64,000 nt of DNA from Mytilus californianus (Eukaryota > Mollusca > Bivalvia > Mytilida > Mytilidae). Under the pieces are notes generated by a model. That model was not told the origin of the DNA and ran no database searches. It saw only the letters and a program-made list of their open reading frames with translations. The stretch's first letter is position 1. Each line of letters opens with the position of its first letter. The position numbers and the translations under genes were made by a program. The stretch spans positions 2,433,501-2,497,500 of the forward strand of contig NW_026262701.1 in NCBI RefSeq assembly GCF_021869535.1. The letters are read 5' to 3'. Below are positions 1 to 11,582 of this stretch, piece after piece.

Positions 1-244
1 CCGTATTTGTCCTTTGTAAATAATTTTTATAATCTTCCGAACGACGACAAAACTCTTTGAAATTTGTATTAACATTTTTCTCTAAATTTTTATAATCCTT
101 TATCATCTGACATGATGGGAGGGTGACAATTAAATCCTCTAATTTTGACCATGAATTATCAACTTTATCCTTGAATTTCTCACTGTGTTCATCAAACATT
201 GCTCGACCTTTGACTGTTAATTTCCTTAGTCGGCTTTCTGACAT
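1..244 (-). CDS. N-terminus of retrotransposon gag-like protein, cut by window edge
   Basis: Reading the minus strand from the ATG at 244-242, 81 codons stay open to the left edge, so the protein continues outside the window. In-frame TAG and TAA lie just upstream of the ATG, which supports this start. The peptide is basic at first (SRLRKLTVKGRAM, residues 4-16), then rich in charged and helix-forming residues, with LEDLIVTLPSC near 36-45 and ending YLQRTNT. From memory this layout resembles the N-terminal coiled-coil region of BEL/Pao-type LTR retrotransposon polyproteins of invertebrates, which acts in the particle-forming part. That family name is an inference; a host gene or another LTR class is possible. 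No LTR or primer-binding site was recognised to its right. Confidence 0.5.
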   Translation of the reverse strand, partial: MSESRLRKLTVKGRAMFDEHSEKFKDKVDNSWSKLEDLIVTLPSCQMIKDYKNLEKNVNTNFKEFCRRSEDYKNYLQRTNT

Positions 245-1299
245 ATATACAGCAATATCTGTTTACTATACCGTTAGGTAGCTTAACAGATAGCGAACCA
301 AAACACTCCATGTGGCAGTACAAATCACTGAATTCATTTTATACAACACTGTTTATTATTGATATGATATACAGTTCAAGATGTTACAAACATGTGGTGA
401 GTGCGTGTGGTAAAAAGCTACAATAGAAACCTTATACTAGCTGATAAAAATTACAATTTAAAGAACACACAGATAAGGTGAATTATGGAAACAAAACAAT
501 GTATTTGTTTATCAAAATGCTCGAAAAACGTAGACAAATAATCCTATACATGAAAAATACCAGTATATATAGTCTTGGCATAAAACAAAATGTCTTTGAC
601 GGGTTGCCATACTTTAGAAAAATAACCAAATATTCATGTGATATGTCTTGTATAATAACTTCTTTTATATTAAATATATCTCAAAAATACATATGCATCT
701 GTATAAAATAAACATCATATATCAAAAATTAACTTACATATTGGTCTGCTAGCATAGGATGACTAAGTTCTATAAAGATTCAAAACATTTGTCAACCTTG
801 TTGTGGTACACAACATCTATGAGTATAACAGGAAACAGGAAATTAACTCTTAAGGTGGAAGTGAAAGTACTCATTAAAATGAAAGTACAGGTAATTATAA
901 AATAAAAGTAAAGGTAAATTTACCTGAAATGAAAAGTGAAAGTAGTACTAAAATGAAAGTACAAATGTAAAATAAACAATAAGACAAAAATTAATAAAGT
1001 TATCAAATTATAGAAGGAATGGCTTTGGCTTCATTCAGGATAAAATGCATGAACCTGACAGATACAATAAGTTACAATGACACAGTTGTAGCATTAGACA
1101 TAGTTTATAGACACAAAAATGATTTACATGTTTACATTTTTACTAAAAATTATAATTTAAAAAATAAAATTATGAAAATTGTCCTGATATTTTGATAATA
1201 TGAATAGACTAGATTACATAATGAGTGAAATTTATATTGACTAGATTTTCACTGTAGCCTAATACCGTTATGATGACCCACAAAAGTTATTGAAACTTA
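245..1299. other. AT-rich intergenic DNA, no gene seen
   Basis: No protein-like ORF or recognised repeat apart from a short simple-sequence patch at 855-970. It is upstream of the gag-like ORF, so it may hold that element's 5' region, but I see no direct evidence. Confidence 0.4.
855..970. repeat. Degenerate GAAAGTA repeat
   Basis: About ten spaced copies of (A)TGAAAGTA or AAAAGTA occur in 115 bp, e.g. GTGAAAGTACT and AATGAAAGTACA. Simple-sequence origin; no function suggested. Confidence 0.6.
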
Positions 1300-1655
1300 T
1301 TTCCAGTGGGGTAAGGGAGGGATGACCCCTTCAAACTAGTTAAAACCAGCCATCAGGACTGACAGGACTGTCAGGAGCCTGTTATTAGTTCAGTGGTCTG
1401 TGTTGTGCTGTATATATCATATCACATTTGTTTTTTGTTCATTATTTTGACTTGTACATATAAATCTTGCTGTAGTTTTCTAGCTTGAATTGTTATACAC
1501 TTGTCATTTTGAGCCTTTTATAGCTGACTATGCACAGTAGGTTTTACTCATTATTGAAGGCTGTACATGTACAGTCGTTGACATATAGTTGTTAATTTCT
1601 GTGTCACTTGTGGAGAGTTGTGAATGTCTTATTGGTAATCATACCACATCTTATT
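1300..1655 (+). mobile_element. RptA interspersed repeat, copy 1
   Basis: Diverged copy of the roughly 400-bp RptA family. Recognisable parts are GTCAGGAGCCTG near 1370, CTTTTATAGCTGACTATG near 1518 and the 3' end GTAATCATACCACATCTT near 1635, followed by a TA microsatellite. Non-coding; compare the fuller copy at 38083-38500. Confidence 0.6.
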
Positions 1656-1749
1656 TATATATATATATATGCTATGTAACTACTTGGACTATGGATATTG
1701 GATACATGATTGATCATAGGTGAATCTAGGGGGAAAAATTTGGTAAATT

Positions 1750-2565
1750 ATATAATAATAATAATAATAATGAAAATTTATAAAGCGCCCTATATAAAAA
1801 AAATAAAAATTACTCTAAGTTGCTGTACATTCAGCATGGTAATTAAAACAAATCAATGACAAAAACATAAAACATACATTGTGTCAGATTCAAATACTGA
1901 AAATAAAAAAAAAAATACAGCAAAAATGCCTACCATAAAATAAAAGGTCAATACGCAAATACATGTTAAAACAAAAAACTTAAAAATTAGCAATATAGGG
2001 AAAAAGCATGCAAAACAAGAAAAAACTCTAAAAAGGAATACAAAAAGATGCATTAAAAGTTGATACAAAACAAGTAAAACCCGTAAAAGATAAAAAGAAA
2101 AAAGTCTAATTAAAAGCAATGCGATAAAAATGAGTTTTTAGCTGAGATTTAAAACACTCTAGGGACTTTCATTGTCTTAAACTGTTCGGGAGATTGTTCC
2201 ATATAGATGCGGCTGCCCAATCGAATTGTCTTTCACCGTACGTATTTGTCCTCACTTTTGGAACGGTAAGTTGTTTTGTAGAGCTTGAACGCAGAGATCG
2301 GTTTGGCACTTGTAAATTGACTAGTTCCCGAATGTAAGCAGGGCCAATGCCATTCAAAGCGCAGTACACATACGTAAGTATTTTGTATTGTGGTAGGTAT
2401 TGGACAGGTAACCAATGTAAATCAGCAAGTATCGGAGTAATATGTTCATGTTTTCTTGTCCTGGTGATAAGACGGGCTGCTGTATTTTGTACTTTTTGTA
2501 ATACTGTTTGTATGAATAGGGAATAACTGAAACATGACTGGAGAATACTATTTCAGTTTGTATGA
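1750..2565 (-). pseudogene. 5'-truncated LINE, C-terminus and 3' tail
   Basis: On the minus strand a frame runs from about 2560 to a stop at 2171-2169. It reads KVQNTAARLI, then ILADLHWLPV, then SIWNNLPNSLRQ, the usual end of a LINE ORF2 downstream of the reverse transcriptase (CR1/L2/jockey-like group). A frameshift separates this from the last piece, KSQLKTHFYRIAFN-stop, at about 2150-2108. The 3' untranslated tail ends GCGCTTTATAAATTTTC followed by an (ATT)n run at 1752-1770, typical of LINEs with a short simple-repeat tail. Everything upstream of the C-terminus is absent, so it is a dead 5'-truncated insertion. The LINE class is inferred; the LINE call itself is fairly sure. Confidence 0.7.
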
Positions 2566-3010
2566 CCATCGCTGTAACGAAGGGGGCATTAAGTGTTACC
2601 CTTGTCTGTCCTGTCTGTCCGTACATCCCCAAAATTGGTTTCCGTTTCCTAACTTTAGTTTGCCTCAACCAAATGTCATAAAACTTATTCACAATACTTA
2701 TTACCACAAAACACAGATCAAGATCAAAATTGGGTGGCGTCACCTTTACCGTTCATGAGTTATGTCTCGTTATATCATTTTCGTAATCCAACTAAAGTTT
2801 GTCTCAACTAAATATTATGAAACTTATACATAATGCTTATTACCACAAAACACAGATTAAGTTTGAAATTGGGTGGTGCCACTTTTACCGTTCATGAGTT
2901 ATGATCCTTTATTAAAAAAAAATGGCTGAATCTGTAGTTTCTTTTCCCTAACTTTAGTATGTCCCATACAAATGTTATGAAACTTATGCTTATAATCACA
3001 AAATGAATCC
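2566..3010 (+). repeat. Tandem repeat, about 135-140 bp period, under 3 copies
   Basis: CTAACTTTAGTTTGCCTCA, AAACTTATTCACAATACTTA, CACAAAACACAGATCAAG and ACCGTTCATGAGTTATG recur in order in copies starting near 2640, 2780 and 2940 (the last incomplete). This matches a dispersed non-coding repeat common in invertebrate genomes, as I remember it. Confidence 0.6.
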
Positions 3011-3414
3011 TGCATCTGCACATGTATGTGGAAGATGACTCGTGGAGTAGATTTTATATACAGCAATAAAAAAGACAGAAAAAGAACAGGAAGACCTGTC
3101 CATGTGTACAATACTACATGATGTAAATCTACAAAACTGCAATGCCAAAAGCAACCACATTTTGAAGTTTACACCTTTTTAAGAACTGTCAAATTGATAT
3201 AAATCTCCTACATAAAATATATCATGCTAATTTCAAAATAAGGAGATGCAGCATGCAATATAAATGCCAATGTAACACACACAACTATCCACTTGATGGT
3301 CACATCAACGAATCATGTCATGATCATGTGACCATCAGAGTGACATCGACATGATACTTTGTAAACATGTTCACCACTCAGGCACTGTACTAACTAGATT
3401 GAGTTTGCTGAGAT
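3011..3414. other. No gene seen
   Basis: Short region between two repeats. TCATGATCATGTGACCATCA near 3318 forms a small imperfect inverted repeat with CCACTTGATGGTCACATCA just before it; nothing else stands out. Confidence 0.35.
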
Positions 3415-4576
3415 AGATTTGATATCTATATTATTAACGGGAAGCTTAATACAAAAAGTTATGATAAAAGAGATGATTTTTCATTTCCTATCGTTAATTA
3501 TCCATTTTTAGATGGTGACGTTCCCTTGTCACCATCTTATGGTGTTTATATATCTCAACTTGTACGATTCGCTCCTGTATGTAACAACATATTAGATTTG
3601 AGCGAGAGAAATTTGTGTATTACTGAAAAATTATTACACCAGGGTTTTCGATATCATAAACTAGTCAAAACAGTTACTAAATTTTATCATCGGTATAAGG
3701 ACATCATTCGTAAATATAACTCAACATGCAGACATCTTATACGTTCCGGTATTTCACATCCAATCTTTTATGGTAATATTCTTAACAAAGCACAAAAATG
3801 TCAGTATTCACCTCAAAAGCTAACAAAACCTTTAAACAGACTTATTAAGAAGGGATATAGTTACGATCCTGTTGTCAGGTCATTAAAGATTGCATAGTTT
3901 TGGCTTTAATATTGATTCACTTATAGGGTCTTTGCATCGGAATTAAACACATTTATTCTAAAACCAGTTGTTGGCATGACACGGGTTATGTTCTTCTCAT
4001 ATATATTATGACGGTATAATACTAAACCCCTAACAGGAGGGATTGTGCCTGATATTCATATGATGAAGACATAATCTTTCAATCAGTTTGATTGAGGTCT
4101 GGAGCTGGCATGTCAGTAACTGCTAGTAGTCTGTTGTTATTTATGTATTATTGTCATTTTGTTTATTTTCTTTTGTTTTCTATTCTGACATCGGACTCGG
4201 ACTTCTCTTATACTGAGTTTTACTGTGCGTACTGTTGTGCGTTTGCTTTTTCTACATTGGCTAGAGGTATAGAGGAGGGTTGAGATCTCAAAAAACATGT
4301 TTAACCCCGCCGCATTTTTGCGCCTGTCCCAAGTCAGGAGCCTCTGGCCTTTGTTAGTCTTGTATCATTTTAATTTTAGTTTCCTGTGTATAATTAGAGT
4401 TTAGTATGGCGTCCATTATCACTGAACTTTTATACATATTTGTTTAGGGGCCTGCTGAAGGACGCCTCCGGGTGCGGGAGTTTCTCGCTGCATTGAAGAC
4501 CCATTGTTGACCTTCGGCTGTTGCTGCTCTATGGTCGGATTGTTGTCTCTTTGACACATTCCCCATTTCCATTCTA
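3415..4576 (+). pseudogene. RT-1 reverse transcriptase C-terminus with 3' UTR
   Basis: From 3421 to the TAG at 3895-3897 the frame reads GKLNTKSYDKRDDFSFPIVN, then SYGVYISQLVRFA, then ERNLCITEKLLHQGFRYHKL and ends LIKKGYSYDPVVRSLKIA. This is the region after the catalytic palm of a eukaryotic reverse transcriptase that I assign, from memory, to the Penelope-like group. A TGA lies just upstream in frame and no catalytic motif is present, so the copy is 5'-truncated. A long 3' UTR follows to about 4576 and ends GACACATTCCCCATTTCC, a signature that recurs at 28.5, 30.9, 31.2, 37.4 and 46.6 kb. The UTR carries TTTAACCCCGCCGCATT and CCTGTCCCAAGTCAGGAGCC, shared with RptA and RptB. Confidence 0.65.
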
Positions 4577-4699
4577 AATTTTATTGATATACAACACATT
4601 ATGTTGTGTTTTCAGCTGAAGATGCATCTGACCCGGTGTCATCTCTTTTCACAACAAATTTTACATATTTTTATGTTTTATCAAAGTCCAGGGCCACTT

Positions 4700-4984
4700 T
4701 CACTGGTTCCAAAATATCTGGAATGAATTATCTGTGAAATTGTTGGTTTTAAACAATTCCACTGTCACCTGGTCGGTTTTTTTTCTGGTGAAGGATTCTT
4801 CTTTTATGATGTCGTTAAAAACATCATCCCAAGTGTCTGACACATGATGACGATATCGGCGGTTTTTTATTGAATAGTTTTTGTCTTGTAAGACAAATAT
4901 GCTTGAACATAGAGTAACTTGCTCTTCCGGGCCCTCTATATCTGCTAATTTTCTTTTCAATTGGACATTGTTGTTAGCGTACAT
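4700..4984 (-). CDS. Unidentified 94-codon ORF, possible exon or element fragment
   Basis: A minus-strand frame of 94 codons with protein-like composition: QLKRKLADIEGPEEQVTLCS near the start, RYRHHVSDTWDDVFNDIIKE in the middle and FKTNNFTDNSFQIFWNQ at the end. The strand upstream reads TTCGGATGTACAG just before the ATG, which could be a splice acceptor, and the end reads AACCAGTGAAAG, so it could instead be an internal exon. It sits between two retroelement remnants (RT-1 and RT-2) and may be part of a third element. I do not recognise the family. Codon content and the acid/base mixture argue for real or recently real coding; function unknown. Confidence 0.3.
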   Translation of the reverse strand: MYANNNVQLKRKLADIEGPEEQVTLCSSIFVLQDKNYSIKNRRYRHHVSDTWDDVFNDIIKEESFTRKKTDQVTVELFKTNNFTDNSFQIFWNQ

Positions 4985-5004
4985 GTCTGTACATCCGAAT
5001 CAAC

Positions 5005-5395
5005 TTAGAAGATGGACGAAAGATACCAGAGGGACAGTCAAACTCATAGATCGAAATCAAACTGACAATGCCATGGCCTAAAATAAAAAGACAAACAGAC
5101 AAATAATAGTACAGATGACACAACATAGAAAACTAAAGACTAAGCAACACGAACCCCACTAAAAACTGGAGGTGATCTCAGGTGCTCCAGAAGGGTAAGC
5201 AGATCCTGCTCCACATGTGGCACCCGTCGTGTTGCTTATGTTATTACAAATCCGGTAAATAGTCTAATTCGGTAAGTCACATTCGTGAAAAGGGAAGGGT
5301 ATTGTAGTTACGACATAAGGAACATATCCGATATCATCCGTGAAACGGTTATTCCATAACGGTCAACCAACTTGTGATGGCTTCCGTAAAATTTA
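5005..5395 (-). pseudogene. RT-2 remnant, 3' end
   Basis: Minus-strand copy of the RT-2 3' region, recognised by comparison with the copy at 33263-34000. It keeps the end of the coding part (GGTTATTCCATAACGG is the complement of the YGIT region) and the UTR with ACGACGGGTGCCACATGTGG and GCCATGGCATTG (reverse complements here). No usable frame. Confidence 0.65.
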
Positions 5396-7229
5396 GCGCT
5401 TTAATCCACAAGAATACGCAGGTTGACGTTCAAAGCGACCTTGCGACCAAGACTGAAGTGGAGGAGAAAAAGACGACCAAATACGGAAAAGAACCGAAAA
5501 AAATCCGGAAATCGTAAAAATGAAAAAAAAAATGACGATTTTTTTTCAATAAAAACTTTACAGTCGGGAGGGTTTCAATCGGGTCGGTCGGGCTATGGCA
5601 AACAAACTCTTTTTTTAATTTTGGCCTAATCATTATTGTTAGGACTGGTAAAAATATCAGTAAATAAGCCACCATCTAGTTTAAAAATAAAGTAAATTTT
5701 GTAAAAATATTTGCAGATTATTCAAAATATTTGTACATGTACATGTATATACATGTATATGCATTAAAAAATATTTAACTTTTAATAAGTTTTCAATGCC
5801 AATCACTCTTCCATTAACTGAAATTGGTAAGTATTAGATACTGTATTGTAGCAAACAATTATAAGCAGTAGCTATCAATTTGTTATGTACATTGTAAATT
5901 CTCATAATGACATTTCCGCTTGGTGATTGCATTAGAGGAAGGGAAAAAAAAAAGATTAATAATTGGTCAGCCTATGCTTGCCATGCCTTTGTGTTGGCAG
6001 GTCAACAAGGTTTATGTTAGTTATTATGTCAGCTCAAGGGGAACCACTACTCATACAGGTCAATAATGTTTGGTACAAAATGTATGCAGTTGTAAAAGAA
6101 TTTTAACCACTTATGAGGGTCTGGATTGGGTTTATAGATTAGGGTATTATGGACACATGGATCAGTCAACTCTTATTACATACATGTATTAGGATAAATC
6201 AAGTGATTTTTAACAATTTATTTGGTTTTTGCCCATTATCTTTAAACTTCAATAGATAGTAAATAGCAAAAATGATCAAAAAGACAAGATCAACAAATAG
6301 GTCATAAGGTCAAATGGTTGGAATGAAAAATACCTTAAAATCATGCATGATTTTAGCAATTTGGGGAAAACTAGCGATAGTTGCTCGTTATACTATATAC
6401 TGAAAAACTGTTGTTTACCTTCAAATTTGATTGCAAAGTCAACCAATACTATAGCTTAACAGCGCAAAAATTGTCTGTCAACTCCTTCCATGGGTTGTAG
6501 ATCTTAAAAAGAATGATCATGATGATACAGAAAACATAAAAGAGACATTCGAAACTCACAAGTGGAAGAGAGACTAATGTCTTGCAAAAAAAAAACACAA
6601 AAAGTCCACACACCACTGTTTAGAAAACTTATTATAATAGACTGAACAACAATAACCCACCAAAAACAAGAGGCGACATGTTTAATAACAGATTCACAAT
6701 GATTCATGTAGGTGAGCCACACATATATATATACTATTAAAAGGCTGCAACAGTTAAACATGAACTTCATGATCATCTATTCAAGGGAGGGATATAAATT
6801 TCTTAACTTTTTTTATATAATAATGTATAAACTATTATTATTTTTTTCTTTCTTAGGTTTGTCAAATACGTTCTTTGGTGTATGATCAGATCTGCATTAT
6901 ACTATAGTATCAAACAAACTGTTAAGAAAAGAAAATGATGTTTTAGGTAAATATAAATGATGCATATATAGGATATATGGAGTTATTCAAAGACAATTTC
7001 CAAACATGTCTACAAAATTTATCATTTACTATATATTAAGGATGTTCGCTTGTCATGTTTTGTGATTTTCGTTAGATTATCGTAATCCTCTGGTTTTATC
7101 CATTTGAGCGCCTTAAAAAAATTTGCCCATTGACTCCCATTTTTCTTTCTATAAATCTTTTAGATGTAAAATTATAAGCCATTTGTAAAAGTCTTTAATA
7201 ATTTTTTAGAACTTAAATTGTCAATGATA
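5396..7229. other. AT-rich DNA, nothing identified
   Basis: No protein-like frame. Contains a small (ACATGT)n-like stretch near 5733-5760 and a TATATATA run near 6724. The last 180 bases (from about 7038) belong to a dispersed repeat that continues after the LINE insertion at 7778. Confidence 0.4.
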
Positions 7230-7777
7230 AAACTATGAAAAGTCTTTTTCTTACCATAAAGCAATATGTTTATAATACCAGATGTTTTAAAAAAAAACTG
7301 TCAATAAACTCAGTAAAAGAGAAGATGAAATATGTGTATGCAATTGACAAAAATATTGCTATGAAAAACAAATGTGAACATCAGTTTCACAGAGAATGGA
7401 ACATTTTTAATAGATTACTTAGTTAAGTACAAAAATGTATACACTTTAAATTTAATAATATACATGTTATAAATGATAATGCTGTATTTACTATGCTAAA
7501 ATAGAATTCAATGTCTAGATGAATTGTATTGAAAACTCACCACACTATTTTTCTCTCACTCTCTTTCTCTCTCTCTCCGGTGTTCAGACTGCTTTACTCT
7601 TTATCTTATATTTGTATATTTAAAAAAAAAATTGCTTCCTAATAAAAAGATGTATTGTTAAGATAATATCAATAGATTTATATATTATATATTGTTATTA
7701 TTTGTGTATACACTGTATTATGTTGTAAATTGGAAGTTATAAATAATAAAAATTAAAAAAAAAAACTATGAAAAGTC
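7230..7777 (+). mobile_element. 5'-truncated LINE with 15-bp target-site duplication
   Basis: AAACTATGAAAAGTC occurs at 7230-7244 and again at 7763-7777. Between them lies an insert with an open C-terminus (YVYNTRCFKKKLSI, then MKYVYAIDKNIAMKNKC, ending EWNIFNRLLS-stop at 7426). It is followed by about 330 bp of 3' UTR and an A-rich tail (AATTAAAAAAAAAA). The peptide resembles the extreme C-terminus of L1-like LINE ORF2, which lies beyond the reverse transcriptase. Target-site duplication plus poly(A) tail are the signature of target-primed reverse transcription. Everything 5' was lost at insertion, so it cannot move by itself. It interrupted an older repeat whose halves end at 7229 and resume at 7778. 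Confidence 0.75.
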
Positions 7778-9000
7778 AAGAGAGAACATTTTCCTGCCAG
7801 AATTTCAATGGCTAATATCTCGAAAACAAGCACATTGACCTATATATTTTTTTGCTCTTTTGGTTCCTTTATTAATTACCTATCAATATATACTAGTGTT
7901 GTGAAAAGCTTGTTATTTTGAAACTGATTAGGGAACTTTCTTAAATTAAACTATATTTGGTGTGTCAGATGATTTGCATGTCTGTCCGGCAAAATTAATC
8001 TGACCTTGGTCCGTCGTCAGCCGTTAACTTTTACAAAAATCTTATCTTCTGAATCTACTGGACCAAATGTAACCAAAACTTGGTCACAATCATCATTTGG
8101 GTATCTTGTTATGAGTCTGATGGCCATCATGGCTAAAAGTAGAACAAAGGGGTAAAATGTAGATTTTGTCTTATATCTCTGGAACCAACGCATTTAGAGC
8201 AAGTTTGACAGGTTAACATTGTTCATCAGGTCGAGATCCATATGCCCTTAAATTTTCAAACAAATCAGACAACCCATTGCTGGGAAGCTGCCCCTGAATT
8301 GGTAATTTTTAGGAAATTTTGCAGTTTTTGGTGAGACTGCGACTTTAGTTGCAGAAAGCTCAACATAGAGATAGTAATCTGGCGGCGGCCGTGGCATTAA
8401 CTTACTTCTTAAAAGCTTTATATTTTAGAAGGTAGAAGGCCTGGATGCTTCATACTTTGTATAATATATAGATGCCTTATGTGACGAAGTTTCCGTCAGT
8501 CACATATAGTAAAGAAGGCTCAACATTTCAGGGTGTGCACTCTTGTTGGTTATTTTCTTGAATATTAGTATAGATAGAGATAAACTGTAAACAGCAATAA
8601 TGTTCAGCAAAGTAAGATCTACAAATAATTTACCACTTAAGGAATTATTGCCATTTATAGTCAATTTTTTTGGTAAATTTTTGTAATTTATACATAAATC
8701 TTCTCCTCTGAAACTACTGAGACAAATTTAACAAAACTTGGCAACAATCATCATTAGGATATCTAGTTTACAAAATGTGTCTGATGACCCGCCTTGCAAA
8801 CCAATATAGCTGACAGGTCTAAAAATAGAACATAGGGGTAAATTGCAAGTTTTATCTATTATTTTTTTGAAACCTTATAAATAGAGAAATCTGAAAGGAG
8901 CAAAAATGTTCAGAATAATGAGCTCTACTAATTGTCCATATACGTCAAAACTGTAAGATATATCTTATAGGAGTTATTGCCCATAAGGCCATGCAAAAAA
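7778..9000 (+). repeat. Dispersed bivalve-type non-coding repeat
   Basis: Shows two related blocks: AATCTACTGGACCAAATGTAAC...AACTTGG near 8055 and GAAACTACTGAGACAAATTTAAC...AACTTGG near 8708, each followed by AATCATCATT(T/A)GG and a sentence-like continuation (GTCTGATGACC). The same family occurs at 40830-41285. No coding potential; likely remnants of a non-autonomous transposon. Confidence 0.5.
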
Positions 9001-9789
9001 GATAGTTGGTTTAACGTAACCCTGCTGGGTCTCTTTTTACCCTCCTGGTCAATTTTTTTTTTTTTTTAGGAAGATGAAAAATAAAGAGTTTCTTTGGTTT
9101 CTATTGACTATTATCAATAATGCTTTTAAAATTGTCTGATAATCTCAAGTGTTTCAAAATTGCTCAATTCTCATTCCTTCAGTTACACATAGATTATACC
9201 ACAATATAGAATGTGAAACAAACATTAATTACAGGTAAACAATAACATTCACTGTAGACGAAACTGATTTTTTACAAAAAAATAAAATAAAAAGTTGTTC
9301 CTGCTTGCCGGGCCTTGATCATGTTCACATGTTAGGGAAAACCAACATTCATTTTGCAATGGACTAAATGACAAATTTTACCTTTTTTTTTTCATTTTTG
9401 ACTATTACCATGAAAACTATATGATATTTAGAAAGAAACATTTTTTTTCCAGTTATGCCTTATATGATTTAGATTATAAAAGATTAATAAACACATCAAA
9501 TCACAAAAATGATTAGCAAGGCAAGATCTATTAAAAAGTCAAATTTTGCCGACATAGTTAGTAGACTGTCTCTATTCATAGAAGTGATTGCCCTTGAATG
9601 AGGATTTTTTGTACCTTCTATTGTGTTTTTAGCAAAACCTAAAGAAGATAGGGAGAAACTTGACCGACTAAAAGATAAGTTTTACAATATTAACAAAATA
9701 AAGATTTTTGTCATGAAGTCTAATAGTCTATTCTCCTCCACAATGTTGTAGAGTGTCCTTTGTTTGATAAGCACGTAGACCAAGGTGAG
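9001..9789. other. No gene seen
   Basis: AT-rich with short poly-T runs near 9053 and 9381. Nothing protein-like. Parts read like further decayed copies of the preceding repeat (GCAAGGCAAGATCTATTAA near 9518). Confidence 0.35.
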
Positions 9790-10480
9790 CGAGATACAAG
9801 TTCTGTATTTTTTATTAACTGTACAGTTTTTCTTTATTTATTGTTTTCGTGCTGGCTGCTATCGTATCTCATATTTATGGTTCATTTGTCAATATTAGTT
9901 TTTATGGTTTGGTTGGTTTCTCAAATACGGTAGTATATTATGTTTGTTGGATGTATATGTCTGTCTGGTAGGTTTCATCCGACCCTGACCTTTTATTATG
10001 GTTCGTAGGACAATGTTTTTTTTGGAGGTATGGTCTATTTTTCAGATACTACAACTATAAACAATAGATCAAATATATGTATTGTGTGGAATATTTTAAG
10101 GTGTAGTTCAGGTTTGACAAATGTCATCTGACCTTGACCTCATTTTCGTGGTTCATTAGTCAGTGTTAGATTTCATGGTTATGTCTGTTTCTCAGATACT
10201 ATAATCAATATATCAACTAAGTGTGTAGCTAGGAATGATTGCATGGTGTAGGTATTGTCTGCAGTGTTCATCTGACCTGGACCTCACTTTTATGATTCAT
10301 AACGATAAGTCAATGTTCAGTTTTCTAACTTGTATAAAATTAGAAGATGTGGTATGATTGCCACTGACACAACTTTCAACAAGAGTCTGTACAGCCTTTA
10401 AGAATGAGCAATGGTCTATTACTCAGATATGATATCAGCAATAGGCTATATTTGGTGTATCATGTGACAGTGATTCACTG
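9790..10480 (+). repeat. Degenerate tandem repeat, about 145 bp, locus A side
   Basis: Repeated modules: CATCTGACCTTGACCTCATT, GGTTCATTAGTCA, GTTTCTCAGATACTA, then a stretch ending near AATGATTG(T/C)A(A/T)GGTGTA. Copies start near 9880, 10000, 10125 and 10265. The same array occurs before locus B at 48870-49620. Non-coding. Confidence 0.65.
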
Positions 10481-11582
10481 ATACATATCAGACTTTTTAG
10501 TTTTGAGATAAGTAAAGCAGATGACTTGTGTTTAAAATAGGGACATATCTTCATTCTTGACAAACATCTACATATATTCATGCTGGGATTTGAATAAAAA
10601 ATATGTTTAGGTATACTTTGCTATTCCATTAAGAAAATAATGTTTGCCCACCAAAATACATTTTCTATTGTTTTTACATCACAGCTGCTGTAGAAAATTT
10701 TCGAAGGATATGATTACTGTTTATGAACAGCAGGATTATATCATCATAACCATTGGAATCTTACAAGAAGTGCAAGTAAATGAAGGAATTCATGTGTAAA
10801 AATTATAATATTGCAAACAGTCTTAAATAATACTAACAGTTAAACAGTTTTGTGAGACCAAGAGAAAGGCAGAGTAAACTTGGAGTGTATATATATCAAC
10901 CACAAGTACCACATAATGCTAATGAAATAAGAACAGTTTGTATGATTGTGAATATCTGGTCCCCCAAAAATGTAGTTGTTAAATAAACAGAATTGAAATA
11001 ACTAAAATTGTAAGGTTTATATGACAATCATATTTTGAGGGCTTTTTGCAAATTCTATCATATAACCAACCAACCAACAATCAATCCATTCAAATCACAA
11101 TTGTGGTGAACAAAATTTCCAATGACCAACAGAAAAAAATGAAGTCTAATCCCTAATACATGTACCTTCTCTTCTTCACATTGGCTTAAGCATAATCTAT
11201 TCTTTTCAGTAGATTATATTCTGAGTGTAACATAAATATAAAAAAGGGAGATATTGCGTATACGTCAATAAGACAAGCATAATAACCAAAAGACATCTTT
11301 AAGGCAAATAGTCCATTCTAAATGGTAATTGATAATCTTTCTCGTGAGGGTTTTTTTATGGATTTAGGTTTCTGAATTGAATATAGATCATTTGTATAAG
11401 CTGTCATAAAATATTGTGCTTCAATTCTAATTGTAAGATAGCAGACAGTAAATGCATGCCTTGCCAAAAACAGTTGTGGAAGGGAGGCAATCAAGTTTGA
11501 AAAGGACAGACAACACCATCATATTTAAATGTTGTCATTTTGATTTCCAACTAAATGCTACAATGATATACTCATTAATTTA
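10481..11582. other. No gene seen
   Basis: AT-rich, no recognised repeat and no protein-like frame. AACCAACCAACCAACAATCAAT near 11063 is a short simple repeat. Confidence 0.35.
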
